A stretch of DNA of 64,000 nucleotides from Amorphophallus konjac (lineage: Eukaryota > Streptophyta > Magnoliopsida > Alismatales > Araceae). Positions 21,712 to 32,722 of this stretch are shown here, in pieces; position 1 is the first letter of the stretch; each line of letters begins with the position of its first letter. Both the position numbers and the translations under genes were made by a program. The stretch spans positions 347,608,243 through 347,672,242 of the forward strand of contig CM040121.1 of assembly GCA_022559845.1 (NCBI GenBank). Direction: 5' to 3'. A model generated the notes under the pieces. The model was not told the origin of the DNA and did no database searches. It worked only from the letters and a program-made list of their open reading frames with translations.

Positions 21712-22800
21712 ATGGATGCTAAAGGAACGACAACTGAAGGACAATCTACGACCAAGCCTCCATACTTTGCTGGATCAAACTATGCATACTGGAAGAACCA
21801 TATGCAAGTCTTCCTGAGGGCAAAACATTTTGAAATTTGGAAAGCTGTTAGCAAAGGCCCCTTCGAGCTATCTGAGGATGAGGATTTATAGACACGAGAG
21901 CAGATCTGAAGATCAACACTCAACTGTAGCGCTATCAACGCCATTCAGTGTGCCCTTCATCCCACAGAGTTCTCCAGAATTTCATCATGTTCAACAGCTA
22001 AGGAGATGTGGGATAAATTGGATATTATATATGAAGGCACATCCTAAGTGAGAGAGACTAAAGTAAACATGCTAGTCTCTGAATATGAGGCGTTTAGGAT
22101 GAGGCCGAATGAGACTATCACAGAGATGTAAGCTCGCCTCATGATTATCGCCAATGGACTCAGGAGTCTTGGGAAAGTGTACTTCTAATATGAACTGGTG
22201 AGATAGATTCTGCATTCCCTAACTCCGATCTGGCACACAAAGGCGACCGTTATTGAGGAGTCCAAGGATTTAAAGACCACCAAGGTTGATGAGTAAATCG
22301 GTTCACTCATGACTTATGAGATGAACTTGCCAAAGGTAGATAAGCTGGAGAAGAAGAAGAGACCCATTGCATTGAAGGCCAACTCCTGTAAAAGTGGGTC
22401 ATCCAGCGACCATAGCTCCTCAGGGTCAGAGATTGAAGGTGATCAGCTCACTATGCTGGCTCGTCAGTTCAAGAGGCTTCTCCGAAAAGAGGGAAGATAC
22501 CTTGGAAGAAGACAACACAATGACATAAGACAGACAAGGTATAAAAGTAATCCTGCCAAGAGGACTGACACAACTGTTTGCTATCATTGCAAGAAGGCAG
22601 GCCATATGAAGGTAGAATGCCCGGAGCTCCAAAAACTGAAGGAAAAGGCAAAGAAGAAAAACACTAGAGGCAAAGCTATGATAAGTACTTGGAGCGATGA
22701 GGATGAGGGAAATCTCAGCTGCACCTCAGAGAGTGAAGGAGAAGGAAGTCAAGTATGCCTGATGGCCAGGGACTGCGATAGAGAACAAGAAAATGATGAG
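21712..22800 (+). pseudogene. E gag, first part (Sirevirus nucleocapsid precursor)
   Basis: The frame opens at ATG 21712, 44 bases after the primer binding site. The first 60 codons show the usual copia gag start with the FAGSNYAYWKNHM block. The middle matches the gag helical domain and is broken by in-frame stops that mostly look like C-to-T or G-to-A changes of Gln, Trp or Arg codons, for example near 21888, 21906, 22046 and 22129. From 22309 the frame is open and includes one intact CCHC zinc knuckle (CYHCKKAGHMKVEC, near 22579), a basic linker and an acidic serine-rich stretch. The gene is split at 22800-22805 by element B and resumes at 32723 in the same protein context. Confidence 0.82.
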
Positions 22801-22995
22801 GTAACTGATAGGTTCGGTGCGGTGGATTCAGAGGGGGGTGAATGAATCCCACCCTTAAAAAATTTCGCTCAAACAATATTATGAAATTAAAAACTCAGAT
22901 GGCTTAAGCAATTGAGCAAATATGTATAGCGCGCCTAAATAATCATCTAGCGGAAGCAAAGGACAGCAAACAACCCACTACACAAATGATTTTTT

Positions 22996-23049
22996 AGGTG
23001 GTTCGGTCCACAGACCTACGTCCACCCCTCACTCCAAACCGGAGTGAGG
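22996..23049 (-). other. Conserved hairpin-box module, copy 5 (B left LTR)
   Basis: On the minus strand the stem CCTCACTCC/GGAGTGAGG (23041-23049 with 23027-23035) precedes GGTGGACGTAG (23016-23026) and GAACCACCT ending at 22996. Confidence 0.75.
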
Positions 23050-23119
23050 CTTCCACTAGTAACAGCTAGAACCGCAGACTCAGTCTGCAAAAAAATGCTG
23101 CCTAACAGCTTGACCATGG

Positions 23120-23430
23120 GAACAACCTCCCCTCTTCCTCCAACCCGGAGGGAAACCACTAGTGACACACAGTCACTAGCAAACCAGAGACCGAAGTCTC
23201 TCTTCCTCTAGACCAGGAGGGAACCCACAGGTAGCAACCACTACCTGCAAACTCGGAGTCAGAGACTCCCTTCCTCTGAAACCTAGAGGGAACCACTAGT
23301 GACACACAGTCACCAGTAAACCGGAGAACAGATCTCCCTTCCTCCAAACCGGAGGGGAACCACCAGTGACACCCAGTCACTGGCAACCAGAGACGCAAGT
23401 ATCTCTTCCTCCAAACCAGAGGGAACCCGA
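23120..23430 (-). repeat. Hairpin-rich repeat units in the B LTR leader
   Basis: Units of about 60 bases carry small inverted repeats in turn, such as AGGTAG/CTACCT, GGAGTC/GACTCC, GTGAC/GTCAC and CCTCC/GGAGG. Several unit copies differ in the stem sequence but keep pairing. The right LTR carries the same set at 30680-30990. Confidence 0.65.
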
Positions 23431-23847
23431 CCTCAAACCAGAGGATCGGAAGAACAAGGATGGTAAAGGCAGAAAAGGGAAAACCAAAAAACCAAAGGGA
23501 AATATCAAAAACCAGTTAGCTCTAATGAGCATAGTCGTTCTGGATTTGATCCACGGACAGACTAAACAATTCTTCAAGAAAAGCTCTCTGCTCTTCTCTT
23601 CTCTTCTCAATCTGTGGATCTCTCTTCCTCTTTCCTTCTCGAGCTCTCTTCTATCTCTACTGCTCTCTCTTCTTCTCTTCTACACTTCTTTCTGCTTCTG
23701 CTCCTTTTTTTTGCTGCTCTCACTTGCTTTTTTTCTTCTTAAGCTTTCACACTCTGCCTCTCTGCTTTTCTCTTCTTCTTGTTTTCTTTCTTCTGCTACT
23801 CTCTCGATCTCTCTTGCTTGATCAGTCTTCTTCTGAGGAAGAAGCTT

Positions 23848-23859
23848 CGTATTTATAGC
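23848..23859 (-). promoter_or_regulatory. TATA box, B left LTR
   Basis: On the minus strand GCTATAAATACG preceded by GCTGCT. The identical site is at 31411-31420 in the right LTR, which is the 5' LTR that would drive the element. Confidence 0.65.
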
Positions 23860-24019
23860 AGCAGCAACTAGGCCTGTGCAGAGCTTGTGCCCTCTTTGTC
23901 CAGAGATAACCTCGGATCACGTGCCAAGTGCCAACCTCGGATCACGTGCCACTCATCAGCTTGAATCAACCTGAACGAAGAGAAAAATGGATGGATCAAG
24001 TTAGTTCAAGACTTGAACC

Positions 24020-25200
24020 AAGCATGTATAGACTTAAAGAATGTACAGACTTTATGTGATGCCATCCGAAGCATGTATAGACTTAGAATGCATGGAAGGG
24101 ATTGTACAGACTTTGTCTGCGTGCATACTGTGTATGTAAAGATGCTGAACTACAGCATGTATAGACTTGCAACCTAGCACTTAAGAACCAATGTGATGAG
24201 TGTATAGAGTTGCTTAAACTAACGCATGGAACAAGTCTGTATAGACTTGTTTAACTGACCCACTTACAACACAGCACATGCATGAACAAGCCACACAAAT
24301 TGTACAGACTTATGTATGCATGAGACAATGTATAGACTTGTGTTCGTGCAACACAAAGGCTGTACAGACTTCGTGTGTACGCTACAGGATAATGTATAGA
24401 CTTGTGTGTGCAGGGCATGCAATGTATAGACTTTGAAAGCTTGAACACGAACAGGCTGCAATGTATAGACTTTGAGTGAGATGCTGAGTGAGACGATGGA
24501 TGTGCAGACTTGTTGTGTGTAATGCATGCGATGTATAGACTTGATAGCATGAGACACTGAGTGAGATGTGAAATGCATTGGCTTTGGCTGTATAGACTTG
24601 ATCAATGAATGAACGCATGGACTATGTGAGCATGCAGAAGCCAATGTATAGACTTGCGAGTGTGTGAGAATGCGATGCAATGTACAGACTTTGCCACGCC
24701 TACACCAAGATGATGTACAGACTTGCTGCTGAAGAATGTACAGACTTGTCTGATGCAATCTAGGCAAAAACTCTATACAGACTTTATAGCGTCCAGACAA
24801 TTTTTTTTTTTTGGAAAAACCGTACCTAGGGTTTGATGGGAGTGTGCACCCTTTACCAAGGGTAAAGAGAAAGCCACTCCACCAGTCGAACACTAGGGGG
24901 TAAATTTTATTGCTGATCAAAAGGAATTACATTTACATCAAATGAATACTGGGCATACCCAGCTTATCTAATCGAGCTGCTCCCTTTATAGCGTGCAGAC
25001 ATTGAATATGCATAAACCAACCGTAGAGTGTACAGACTTTGCTGAGGGATGCATACATGCAAAATGAACAAGGATGAACAGACTAAGCCACGAGCTGAGC
25101 TCTAACAAATGTATAGACTCTACGTGCAAGCAACCTGACGATGTATAGACTCTGTTAATGCACTGATGCACAAAGATATGCAATGTATAGACTTGATATT
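24020..25200 (-). repeat. U3 motif array, AAGTCTATACA type (B left LTR)
   Basis: More than twenty copies of TGTATAGACTT or TGTACAGACTT on the + strand with irregular spacing, separated by variable spacer sequence. The matching array in the right LTR is at about 31590-32560. Confidence 0.75.
24800..24983 (-). mobile_element. SINE-like or LINE-tail insertion
   Basis: A 184-base insert present only in the left B LTR. It starts with a T run (a poly(A) tail on the minus strand) and is flanked by an 18-base direct repeat (24782-24799 and 24984-25001) differing at one base. Such long duplications with a poly(A) tail show non-LTR retrotransposition. The minus strand contains GTGGAGTGGC, similar to a tRNA-type A box, but a convincing B box is not clear, so it may be a SINE or a 5'-truncated LINE. 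The right LTR keeps the empty site. Confidence 0.78.
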
Positions 25201-25356
25201 TAACAGAATGCAATGCTGTATGAACTGTATGTTTGCACTAATGCAAGATAACACATTCATATGCCCAAAGTAGAACTATCATTCAGACACAGATGTTCAT
25301 GATATGCAATGCTGACTCATAGTGTTTGCTATCATCAAAATCACAGGGGCACAACA

Positions 25357-25378
25357 ATCTCCCCCTGTTTGATGATGG
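25357..25378 (-). promoter_or_regulatory. Polypurine tract of element B
   Basis: On the minus strand CAAACAGGGGGAGAT lies directly against the 3' LTR start. Further GGGGGAG motifs follow at about 25413, 25495, 25655, 27055 and 27142, the multiple-tract pattern known for Sireviruses. Confidence 0.75.
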
Positions 25379-27718
25379 CAACACTATGAGTCACACTGAC
25401 TCATGTCAAACTATTCTCCCCCTTTGACTTCATCAAAAAGAAAATAGTTTGAGATGAGAAATACAAACATACATGACATGAATAAATCAAATACTCCCCC
25501 TTTGACTCTGTCATTTAGACATGAAAGACATAGAGGCAGTTAAACAATGAAGCACAAATCAAGTCTATGTTGTAGCTGTATGCTCTCCTATACCAGTCAG
25601 ATAAGATCATGCACAACATGTGAAGGATAGCCAAGAAGTGACAAGTAGGTTAATCTCCCCCTTAAAGCCAGAAATGAGTTGAGGTATGTCAAGAGGTGAT
25701 AAGCATCTATCAGCAAAAACACATGGGCACTCAAGGATTACCACAATCTGTAAGCACAATGAATAAATGGGGAAGTAAGATTTTTGTTAGCACACCAAAT
25801 TCATAAATCTTGATAACAGAATTTCAGACTCTTCAATTATAATAGATTATGAATGAATTGAAACTTACTTTCATGATTTAAGAGTGATGTATTCAAAGTT
25901 TATCAAGAAAATTTAATACTCATATCTGAAACACCTTTTAATAGAGATGAACCAAAAACTAATCTGATATTCATGTTTAACATCCTTCCATCTTACTCAT
26001 TTAAATTCAATGACTCCTATGGAAGTTACACAAGATAAAATTGAGATTCAACAGAGATAAATGTGTCTGAACTTGTCTTTAGTTTTTCAGAATTTTTTAT
26101 TGAGCAGCACTTATTTTTCCTGAGCAAGTTTGGTTCAGTCAACACCTTTTTACGTGGGGCACAACACGTCTTAGGTGAAGTGACCAAGTTACTCAGTGTG
26201 ACAACCATATTTCCTCTCAAAGAGAACAGAGTTAGCAATTTGGAGTGTCTTTTTACATGAGGAGACACCTTGATCAGAGGCCAGAATCCCCAGTTACTCA
26301 ACACAATCATGCCATTGCTCTGCCATATTTTCAATCATTTTTATAAGAGAGGTAACTATGGCACTTCATGACATGGGCTTGCTCTATTTCTTTGATAGAG
26401 AACCCAGTTTCTCTGTGACCAAAGTCATTGCTCTTGCATTCTTTTCTTTCTCATATTTTCAAGTTTTCCAGGCAAAGCTCAGTACACTTAATTGTTTAAG
26501 AACAATATTTTCTACATGTATCTTAACCAAAGATAGCCATGTCTTTTAAAATTTCAGATTTCAGAAGGTTTTGCATGAAGTTCATGAGACAATTGGTTAA
26601 AATTTATTAAGCATGATGATTCAGATATTTTCAAGAATTCTAAATCTAGACTTAGGAAATACATTAGACTTAAATCAATTTGATTTATCAAAACATTCTT
26701 AAGCCAGTATAATAGAAGATTCTTCTTTTCAGAATATTTTTGATTTATGATTAGGGTGCACTGACTAAAATCTTTCCTCATTCAGATGAATCAACATTGA
26801 CATTGCAGTAAATCAGTGGAGTCAACAGAGCATTTTTATTGAGAGAATAGCAGAAAGCAATCATGATGAGACAAGGGGTGAACATTGGAACAGTGCAGTT
26901 TAGAGATCAATAGCTGAGTCTGGAGTACAGACAGAACAACTACACAAGTGGAGATAGCAGTGAATTCAAGTGAATCACACATTTGCCAAGAGAATGCATC
27001 AGATTGCTAAACAGAAGGAGTTCAAGAGGTGAAGAAGTGATCAAACAGGAATGCTCCCCCTGTCTAGATGCAATAGGATATCCTTTTAGGTTTTTCAAAT
27101 TTTATGGCATGCACTACTCTTCAAATGCAACATCAGTCAAACTCCCCCTGACAAAGTGCATGATATGCAATTAAGGCACTGCACATGATTTTAAAATTTA
27201 TGCTCAAGAGAATTCATGCTTGTTCAATCAGAGAGAGAAACTACAAAATGCATCAATGTTCATTTCAATTTTTCAGAAGATTTCAATTAAACACAAATCA
27301 GATTAACAAGATGCTCAGCCATCTCAAATAAGCAATATTCAGATGATAGAAATTGAACAGTGTTCAGAACTGACCTGAAGAGTAGAATCCTAGGGTTTTC
27401 CTTAAAGTGCATGATATGCAATTAAGGCACTGCACATGATTTTAAAATTTATGCTCAAAGAGAATTCATGCTTGTTCAATCAGAGAGAGAAACTACCAAA
27501 TGCATCAATGTTCATTTCAAATTTTTAGAAGATTTCAATTAAACACAAATCAGATTAACAAGATGCTCAGCCATCTCAAACAAGCAATATTCAGATGATA
27601 GAAATTGAACAGTGTTCAGAACTGACCTGAAGAGTAGAATCCTGTGGTTTTCCTTTTTGAGTGCCTTGGTTTATTAACCCCCTTTATTTGTTTCCAAGGC
27701 ACACCTGCAACATTTTGA
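25379..27718 (-). mobile_element. 3' noncoding region of element B
   Basis: There is no pol domain in any frame and no ORF above about 100 codons. It contains scattered polypurine motifs and a 251-base tandem duplication (27153-27655). Immediately after the gag end the sequence resembles the corresponding junction of element A. Confidence 0.7.
27153..27655 (-). repeat. 251-base tandem duplication in element B
   Basis: The block at 27153-27403 is repeated at 27404-27655 with only a few substitutions and one-base length changes. One copy is probably recent. Confidence 0.85.
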
Positions 27719-30246
27719 TCATTTTGATCCTGCAGGGACCCAAGTAGCCTTGGGTCTTGCGTTAACCCTGACAGGTGTTCTGAACAATCTTTTAGCCAAG
27801 TTATCATCATGATCTATCAAGTAACAATTGTCCATAGAATGTCCAAATTTTCCACAATATCTACATGAAATGACTGATTTCTGGTTCTTATGATGCATAG
27901 TAACAGCAGTATGAGGTTTATAAGCATGATCATGAGATTTTCTGCTGTATGCATGAACAGTTTGTTTCTTATTGTTAATCAGTCAACATTTAGCAGATTT
28001 GTGACCTTGCTTACCACAGTTATAGCATGAAAATTTCACAGGTCGTTTTACAGGAAATTTGACAACATGGGGGTTAACAGAATTCTTCTGAACATGCCAA
28101 CAATCCTTGACTGTATGGCCATTCTTCCCACACTCGAAGCATCTGATATGCTTATTTTTAAAATCATTTTTACCCCTAATAGATCCAAACCAACACTCAA
28201 TGGCTTTGTGACCACGTTTGTTACAGTTAAAACAGATGATGTGCTGATCCGAAGCAAACATGTTTCTTCTGGGGCCATGATGATTAGCAGAAGACTTAGC
28301 ATGCATTTTATCATCTTATTTCATGATGAAACATGCATTCAAGAGATGACCATGCCTACCACAATAGTAACATGAAGCATTAGGCTTCCTAGTAGCATGG
28401 ATTCTACCAAAGGAATTTCTAGAATGTGATATTTTACTTGCATGCTCATCCTTTAACAACAGTCTGCAGTCTTCCATTATGTGACCTGCCTTCCCACAAT
28501 AATAACATGAACTCTTTTTAGTATGAGTGTGTGAGAGATCATGTGACTTGTGTGCAGCATTCTTAGTACCAACAGGAGTGTCTTTGTCCTTCTTCTGTAG
28601 ATTTTCCTTCTTTTTCAATTTTTGAGTTTGTTCTACAGTTTTGGGACTGACAGTGGACTTTTGTGCAGTAAATTGAAAAACAGAAGGAGTAGAGGTTTTG
28701 TTTTGATCAGAAGTTTTTACAAACACAGTAGAAGTTTTATTCCCATTAATCCTCTTGTTTGTCGGACTATAACCCAGTCCCTCTCTTTGAGAATTAACAT
28801 TATTTCTAAGAAGCTTATTCAGATTGTCCTTTCCTTTGACAAATTTTGATAGAGAATTTTTCAAATCTTGAATCTCAGAATTTAAGACAGCAATATTAGC
28901 TTCATATCTGGACAGATCTGTTTCATAGGAAATGACTTGTTGATGCAAGGCATCATTCAGACTATTGAGTCTTTCTACTTCCTGTTTTAACTTTATTTCC
29001 TTGTCAGCTTCAGATAGAGACTTGTTAAGATCATTAATTTCTTGTTGAAGGAATGTGATTGTAAACTCATATTTAGCTATCTTTTCTTTACAGCAAGTGA
29101 CATTTCCACTCAACATTAGGTTGATGTTTTTCAGATTTGCAATTTCTTGTTCAACATTCAACAACTCACTAGAGCTCACCATGCTTACACTGTTCCCTTT
29201 TTCTAAAGTGATTAGCCTCTCAGACATTGCTGAGTTTAGGTGATTCAGCTTATTAATTTCCTCTTTCAGTTTACTGTTCTGCTCTAGGAGTTCATCATCA
29301 AGCACCCATTCATCTGAGGAAAACTGACATTCATAAAACATTTCTTGTTATTTTTCAGATTGAAGTTTGTCAAGATTTTTCTAAATCTCTAGATTTATTA
29401 CTCTATCAGCCTCCAGTTTCTCAGAAATCAATCTATTTTCTTTTTCAAGATTCATTGATTTGTGTTCAAATTCTTTGAGCTGGTTTTTGAGTATTTCATT
29501 TTCAGATTTCATGTTTTCCAATTCAGAGTTAACACACTCTAAATCTTTTATCAACTTTTCATTCTGAACTACATTATTGTTATGAGCCTGATCATCATCA
29601 ATCAAGCTAAGTTTTTCCTTTAGTTCAGCAATTTCACAGACAAGTTCTTGATTTTCTTCTTTAAATAAGCCAATTCGTTTCTTAAGCACTTGGACTTCAG
29701 ACAAGCATGCATCATAGGACTGTTTCGTTTTAAGCAATTTTCACATGAGGACTCTGAACTATTCAGATCAATTTTATTTTTTAATTTTTTATATTGTTTT
29801 CTTAACATCTCATGTCACTCAAGTAACTCACCATATGCACCCTACCAATCATCTCAAGTATAATTCTCGAAGAGGTTTACCTCATCATCATCATCTTCTT
29901 CATTTTGGCTGCCACTTTGATTACTTTTGTTAGCCATCATGCAGCTGTCCTCATTTCTTCTGTGTGCTAGCCTCAGCATATCCATAATATCCTTAGCAGA
30001 ACTGTAGTCATGAAAGCAAGAATGTAAGGCCTTGTCAGTAGCTGCTTTCATTAGATTCATAACAGTCTGACTCTCTTCATGCCTTGATCTGTGACTGTCA
30101 GTCCATTTGGACTCTTTCTTTGGTAATCTATGAGGACCTTGTGAAATTAGTTTCCACAGATCAGGATTGATAGTCGTAACAAACATATGCAAGTTTTTAA
30201 ACCACACATTAAAATCCGTACCATCGAAAATCGGTGGATGAGCCAT
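27719..30246 (-). pseudogene. gag of gag-only element B, with six zinc knuckles
   Basis: Begins at ATG 30246, about 105 bases after the primer binding site. The first 100 residues match the copia gag N-terminus (IFDGTDFNVWFKNLHMF), but most of the usual helical gag domain is missing before an acidic stretch. Then follows a DW..AYGELL motif also present in E, a coiled coil of over 400 residues in two open pieces (29381-29737 and 28316-29341) and six CCHC knuckles: two of CYYCG type in the 28316-29341 piece, three of CFNC, CFEC and CYNC type at 27983-28306, and one CRYCGKFGHSMDNC near 27860. It ends with a TWVP motif and a stop at 27719-27721. Several in-frame stops (29854, 29341, 28316) break it. 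There is no protease or polymerase. E, with one knuckle plus pol, is the type of partner that could supply enzymes. Confidence 0.8.
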
Positions 30247-30350
30247 GAAGGTAAATCAATCAAGCAATTTCAAAACTGTATGCAGAAGACAGTGATGCAC
30301 CGAAAGCCAGCAGGATCCTCTACAGATCGTTGGATCAGGAAAGTCAGAGA

Positions 30351-30365
30351 CATGCTCTGATACCA
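30351..30365 (-). promoter_or_regulatory. Primer binding site, element B
   Basis: On the minus strand TGGTATCAGAGCATG, two bases inside the 5' LTR end. It is complementary to methionine tRNA. Confidence 0.88.
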
Positions 30366-30367
30366 AT

Positions 30368-32717
30368 TGATAGGTTCGGTGCGATGGATTCAGAGGGGGG
30401 TGAATGAATCCCACCCTTAAAAAATTTCGCTCAAACAATATTGCGAAATTTAAAACTCAGATGGCTTAAGCAATTGAGCAAATATGTATAGCGCGCCTAA
30501 ACAATCATCTAGCGGAAGCAAAGGAGAGCAAACAACCCACTGCACAGATGATTTTTTAGGTGGTTCGGTCCACAGACCTACGTCCACCCCTCACTCCAAA
30601 CCGGAGTGAGGCTTCCACTAGCAACAGCTAGAGCCGTAGACTCAGTGTGCAAACAAATGTTGCCTAACAGCTTGACCAGGGGAACAACCTCCCCTCTTCC
30701 TCCAACCGGGAGGGAAACCACTAGTGGCACACAGTCACTAGCAAACCAGAGACCGAAGTCTCTCTTCCTACAGACCAGGAGGGAACCCACAGGTAGCAAC
30801 GACTACCTGCAAACCCGGAGTCAGAGACTCCCTTCCTCTGAAACCCAGAGGGAACCACTAGTGACACACAATCACCAGCAAACCGGAGAACAGATCTCCC
30901 TTCCTCCAAACTGGAGGGGAACCACCAGTGACACCCAGTCACTGGCAACCAGAGACGCAAGTCTCTCTTCCTCCAAACCGGAGGGAACCCGACCTCAAAC
31001 CAGAGGATCGAAAGAACAAGGATGGTAAAGGCAGAAAAGGGAAAACTAAAAAACCAAAGGGAAATAACAAAAACCAGTTAGCTCTAATGAGCATAGCCGT
31101 TCTGGATTTGATCCACGAACAGACTAAACAATTCTTCAAGAAAAGCTCTCTGCTCTCCTCTTCTCTTCTCAATCTCTGGATCTCTCTTCCTCTTTCCTTC
31201 TCGAGCTCTCTTCTATCTCTGCTACTCTCTCTTCTTCTCTTCTACACTTCTTTCTGCTTCTACTCCTTTTTTCTGCTGCTCTCACTTGCTTTTTTTCTTC
31301 TTAGGCTTTCACACTCTGCCTCTCTGCTTTTCTCTTCTTCTTCTTTTCTTTCTTCTGCTACTCTCTCGATCTCTCTTGCTCGATCAGTCTTCTTCTGAGG
31401 AAGAAGCTTCGTATTTATAGCAGCAGCAACTAGGGCGTGTGCAGGGCTTGTGCCCTCTTTGTCCAGAGATAACCTCGGATCACGTGCCAGGTGTCAACCT
31501 CGGATCACGTGCCACTCATCAGCTTGAATCAACCTGAACGAAGAGAAAAATGGATGCATCGAGTTAGTTCAAGACTTGAACCAAGCATGTATAGACTTAA
31601 AGAATGTACATACTTTATGTGATGCCATCCGAAGCATATATAGACTTAGAATGCATGGAAGGGATTGTACAGACTTTATCTGCATGCATGCTGTGTATGT
31701 AAAGATGCTGAACTACAACATGTATAGACATGCAACCTAGCACTTAAGAACCAATGCGATGAGTGTATAGAGTTGCTTAAACTAACGCATGGAACAAGTC
31801 GGTATAGACTTGTTTAACCGACCCACTGACAACACAGCACATGCATGAACAAGCCACACAAATTGTACAAACTTATGTATGCATGAGACAATGTATAGAC
31901 TTGTGTTCGTGCAACACAAAGGCTGTACAGACTTCGTGTGTGTACTACATGACAATGTATAGACTTGTGTATGCAGGGCAGACAATGTATAGACTTTGAA
32001 AGCTTGAACACGAATAGGCTGCAATGTATAGACTTTGAGTGAGACGCTGAGTGAGATGATGGATGTACAGACTTGCTGTGTGTAATGCATGCGATGTATA
32101 GACTTGATAGCATGAGATGCTGATTGAGACGTGAAATGCATTGGCTTTGGCTGTATAGACTTGATCAATGAATGAACGCATGGACTATGTGAGCATGCAG
32201 CAGCCAATGTATAGACTTGCGAGTGTGTGAGCATGCGATGCAATGTACAGACTTTGCCACGCCTACACCAAGACGATGTACAGACTTGCTGCTGAAGAAT
32301 GTACAGACTTGTCTGATGCAATCTAGGCAAAAACTCTATACAGACTTTATAGCGTGCAGACATTTAATATGCATAAACCAACCGTAGAGTGTACAGACTT
32401 TGCTGAGGGATGCACACATGCAAAATGAACAAGGATGAACAGACTAAGCCATGAGCTGAGCTCTAACGAATGTATAGACTCTACGTGCAAGCAACCTGAC
32501 GATGTATAGACTCTGTTAATGCACTGATGCACAAACATATGCAATGTATAGACATGATATTTGACAGAATGCAATGCTGTATGAACTGTATGTCTGCACT
32601 AATGCAAGATAACACATTCATATTCCCAAAGTAGAACTATCATTCAGACACAGATATTCATGATATGCAATGCTGACTCATAGTGTTTGCTATCATCAAA
32701 ATCACAGGGGCACAATA
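30368..32717 (-). mobile_element. Right (5') LTR of element B
   Basis: TGATAGGTTCGG to GGGGCACAATA, 2350 bp. The terminal CA has become TA. It is flanked on the right by the duplication gtaac. It keeps the empty site of the SINE-like insert, the TATA box at 31411-31420, the motif array and the conserved module. Confidence 0.92.
30558..30611 (-). other. Conserved hairpin-box module, copy 6 (B right LTR)
   Basis: The same stem as copy 5 (30603-30611 with 30589-30597), the box GGTGGACGTAG at 30578-30588 and CCACCT at 30558-30563, all on the minus strand. Confidence 0.75.
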
Positions 32718-32722
32718 GTAAC

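Larger units (their letters stand above)
22806..25356 (-). mobile_element. Left (3') LTR of element B
   Basis: TGATAGGTTCGG to GGGGCACAACA, 2551 bp, about 200 bp longer than its partner at 30368-32717 because of a SINE-like insertion. The element has the 5-base duplication gtaac (22801-22805 and 32718-32722). A sample of roughly 195 bases differs from the partner at about 8 sites, so the insertion is not very recent. On the minus strand it holds U3 motifs (24020-25200), the TATA box at 23848-23859, a GA-rich leader (23580-23820), a chain of hairpins (23120-23430) and the conserved module. Confidence 0.92.

Noticed and set aside
23366..23821. 151-codon ORF (and its twin at 30928-31398) in the B LTRs
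   Set aside because: Lies in LTR leader DNA opposite to the direction of transcription. The Ser/Leu-rich half comes from TCTTCT tracts.
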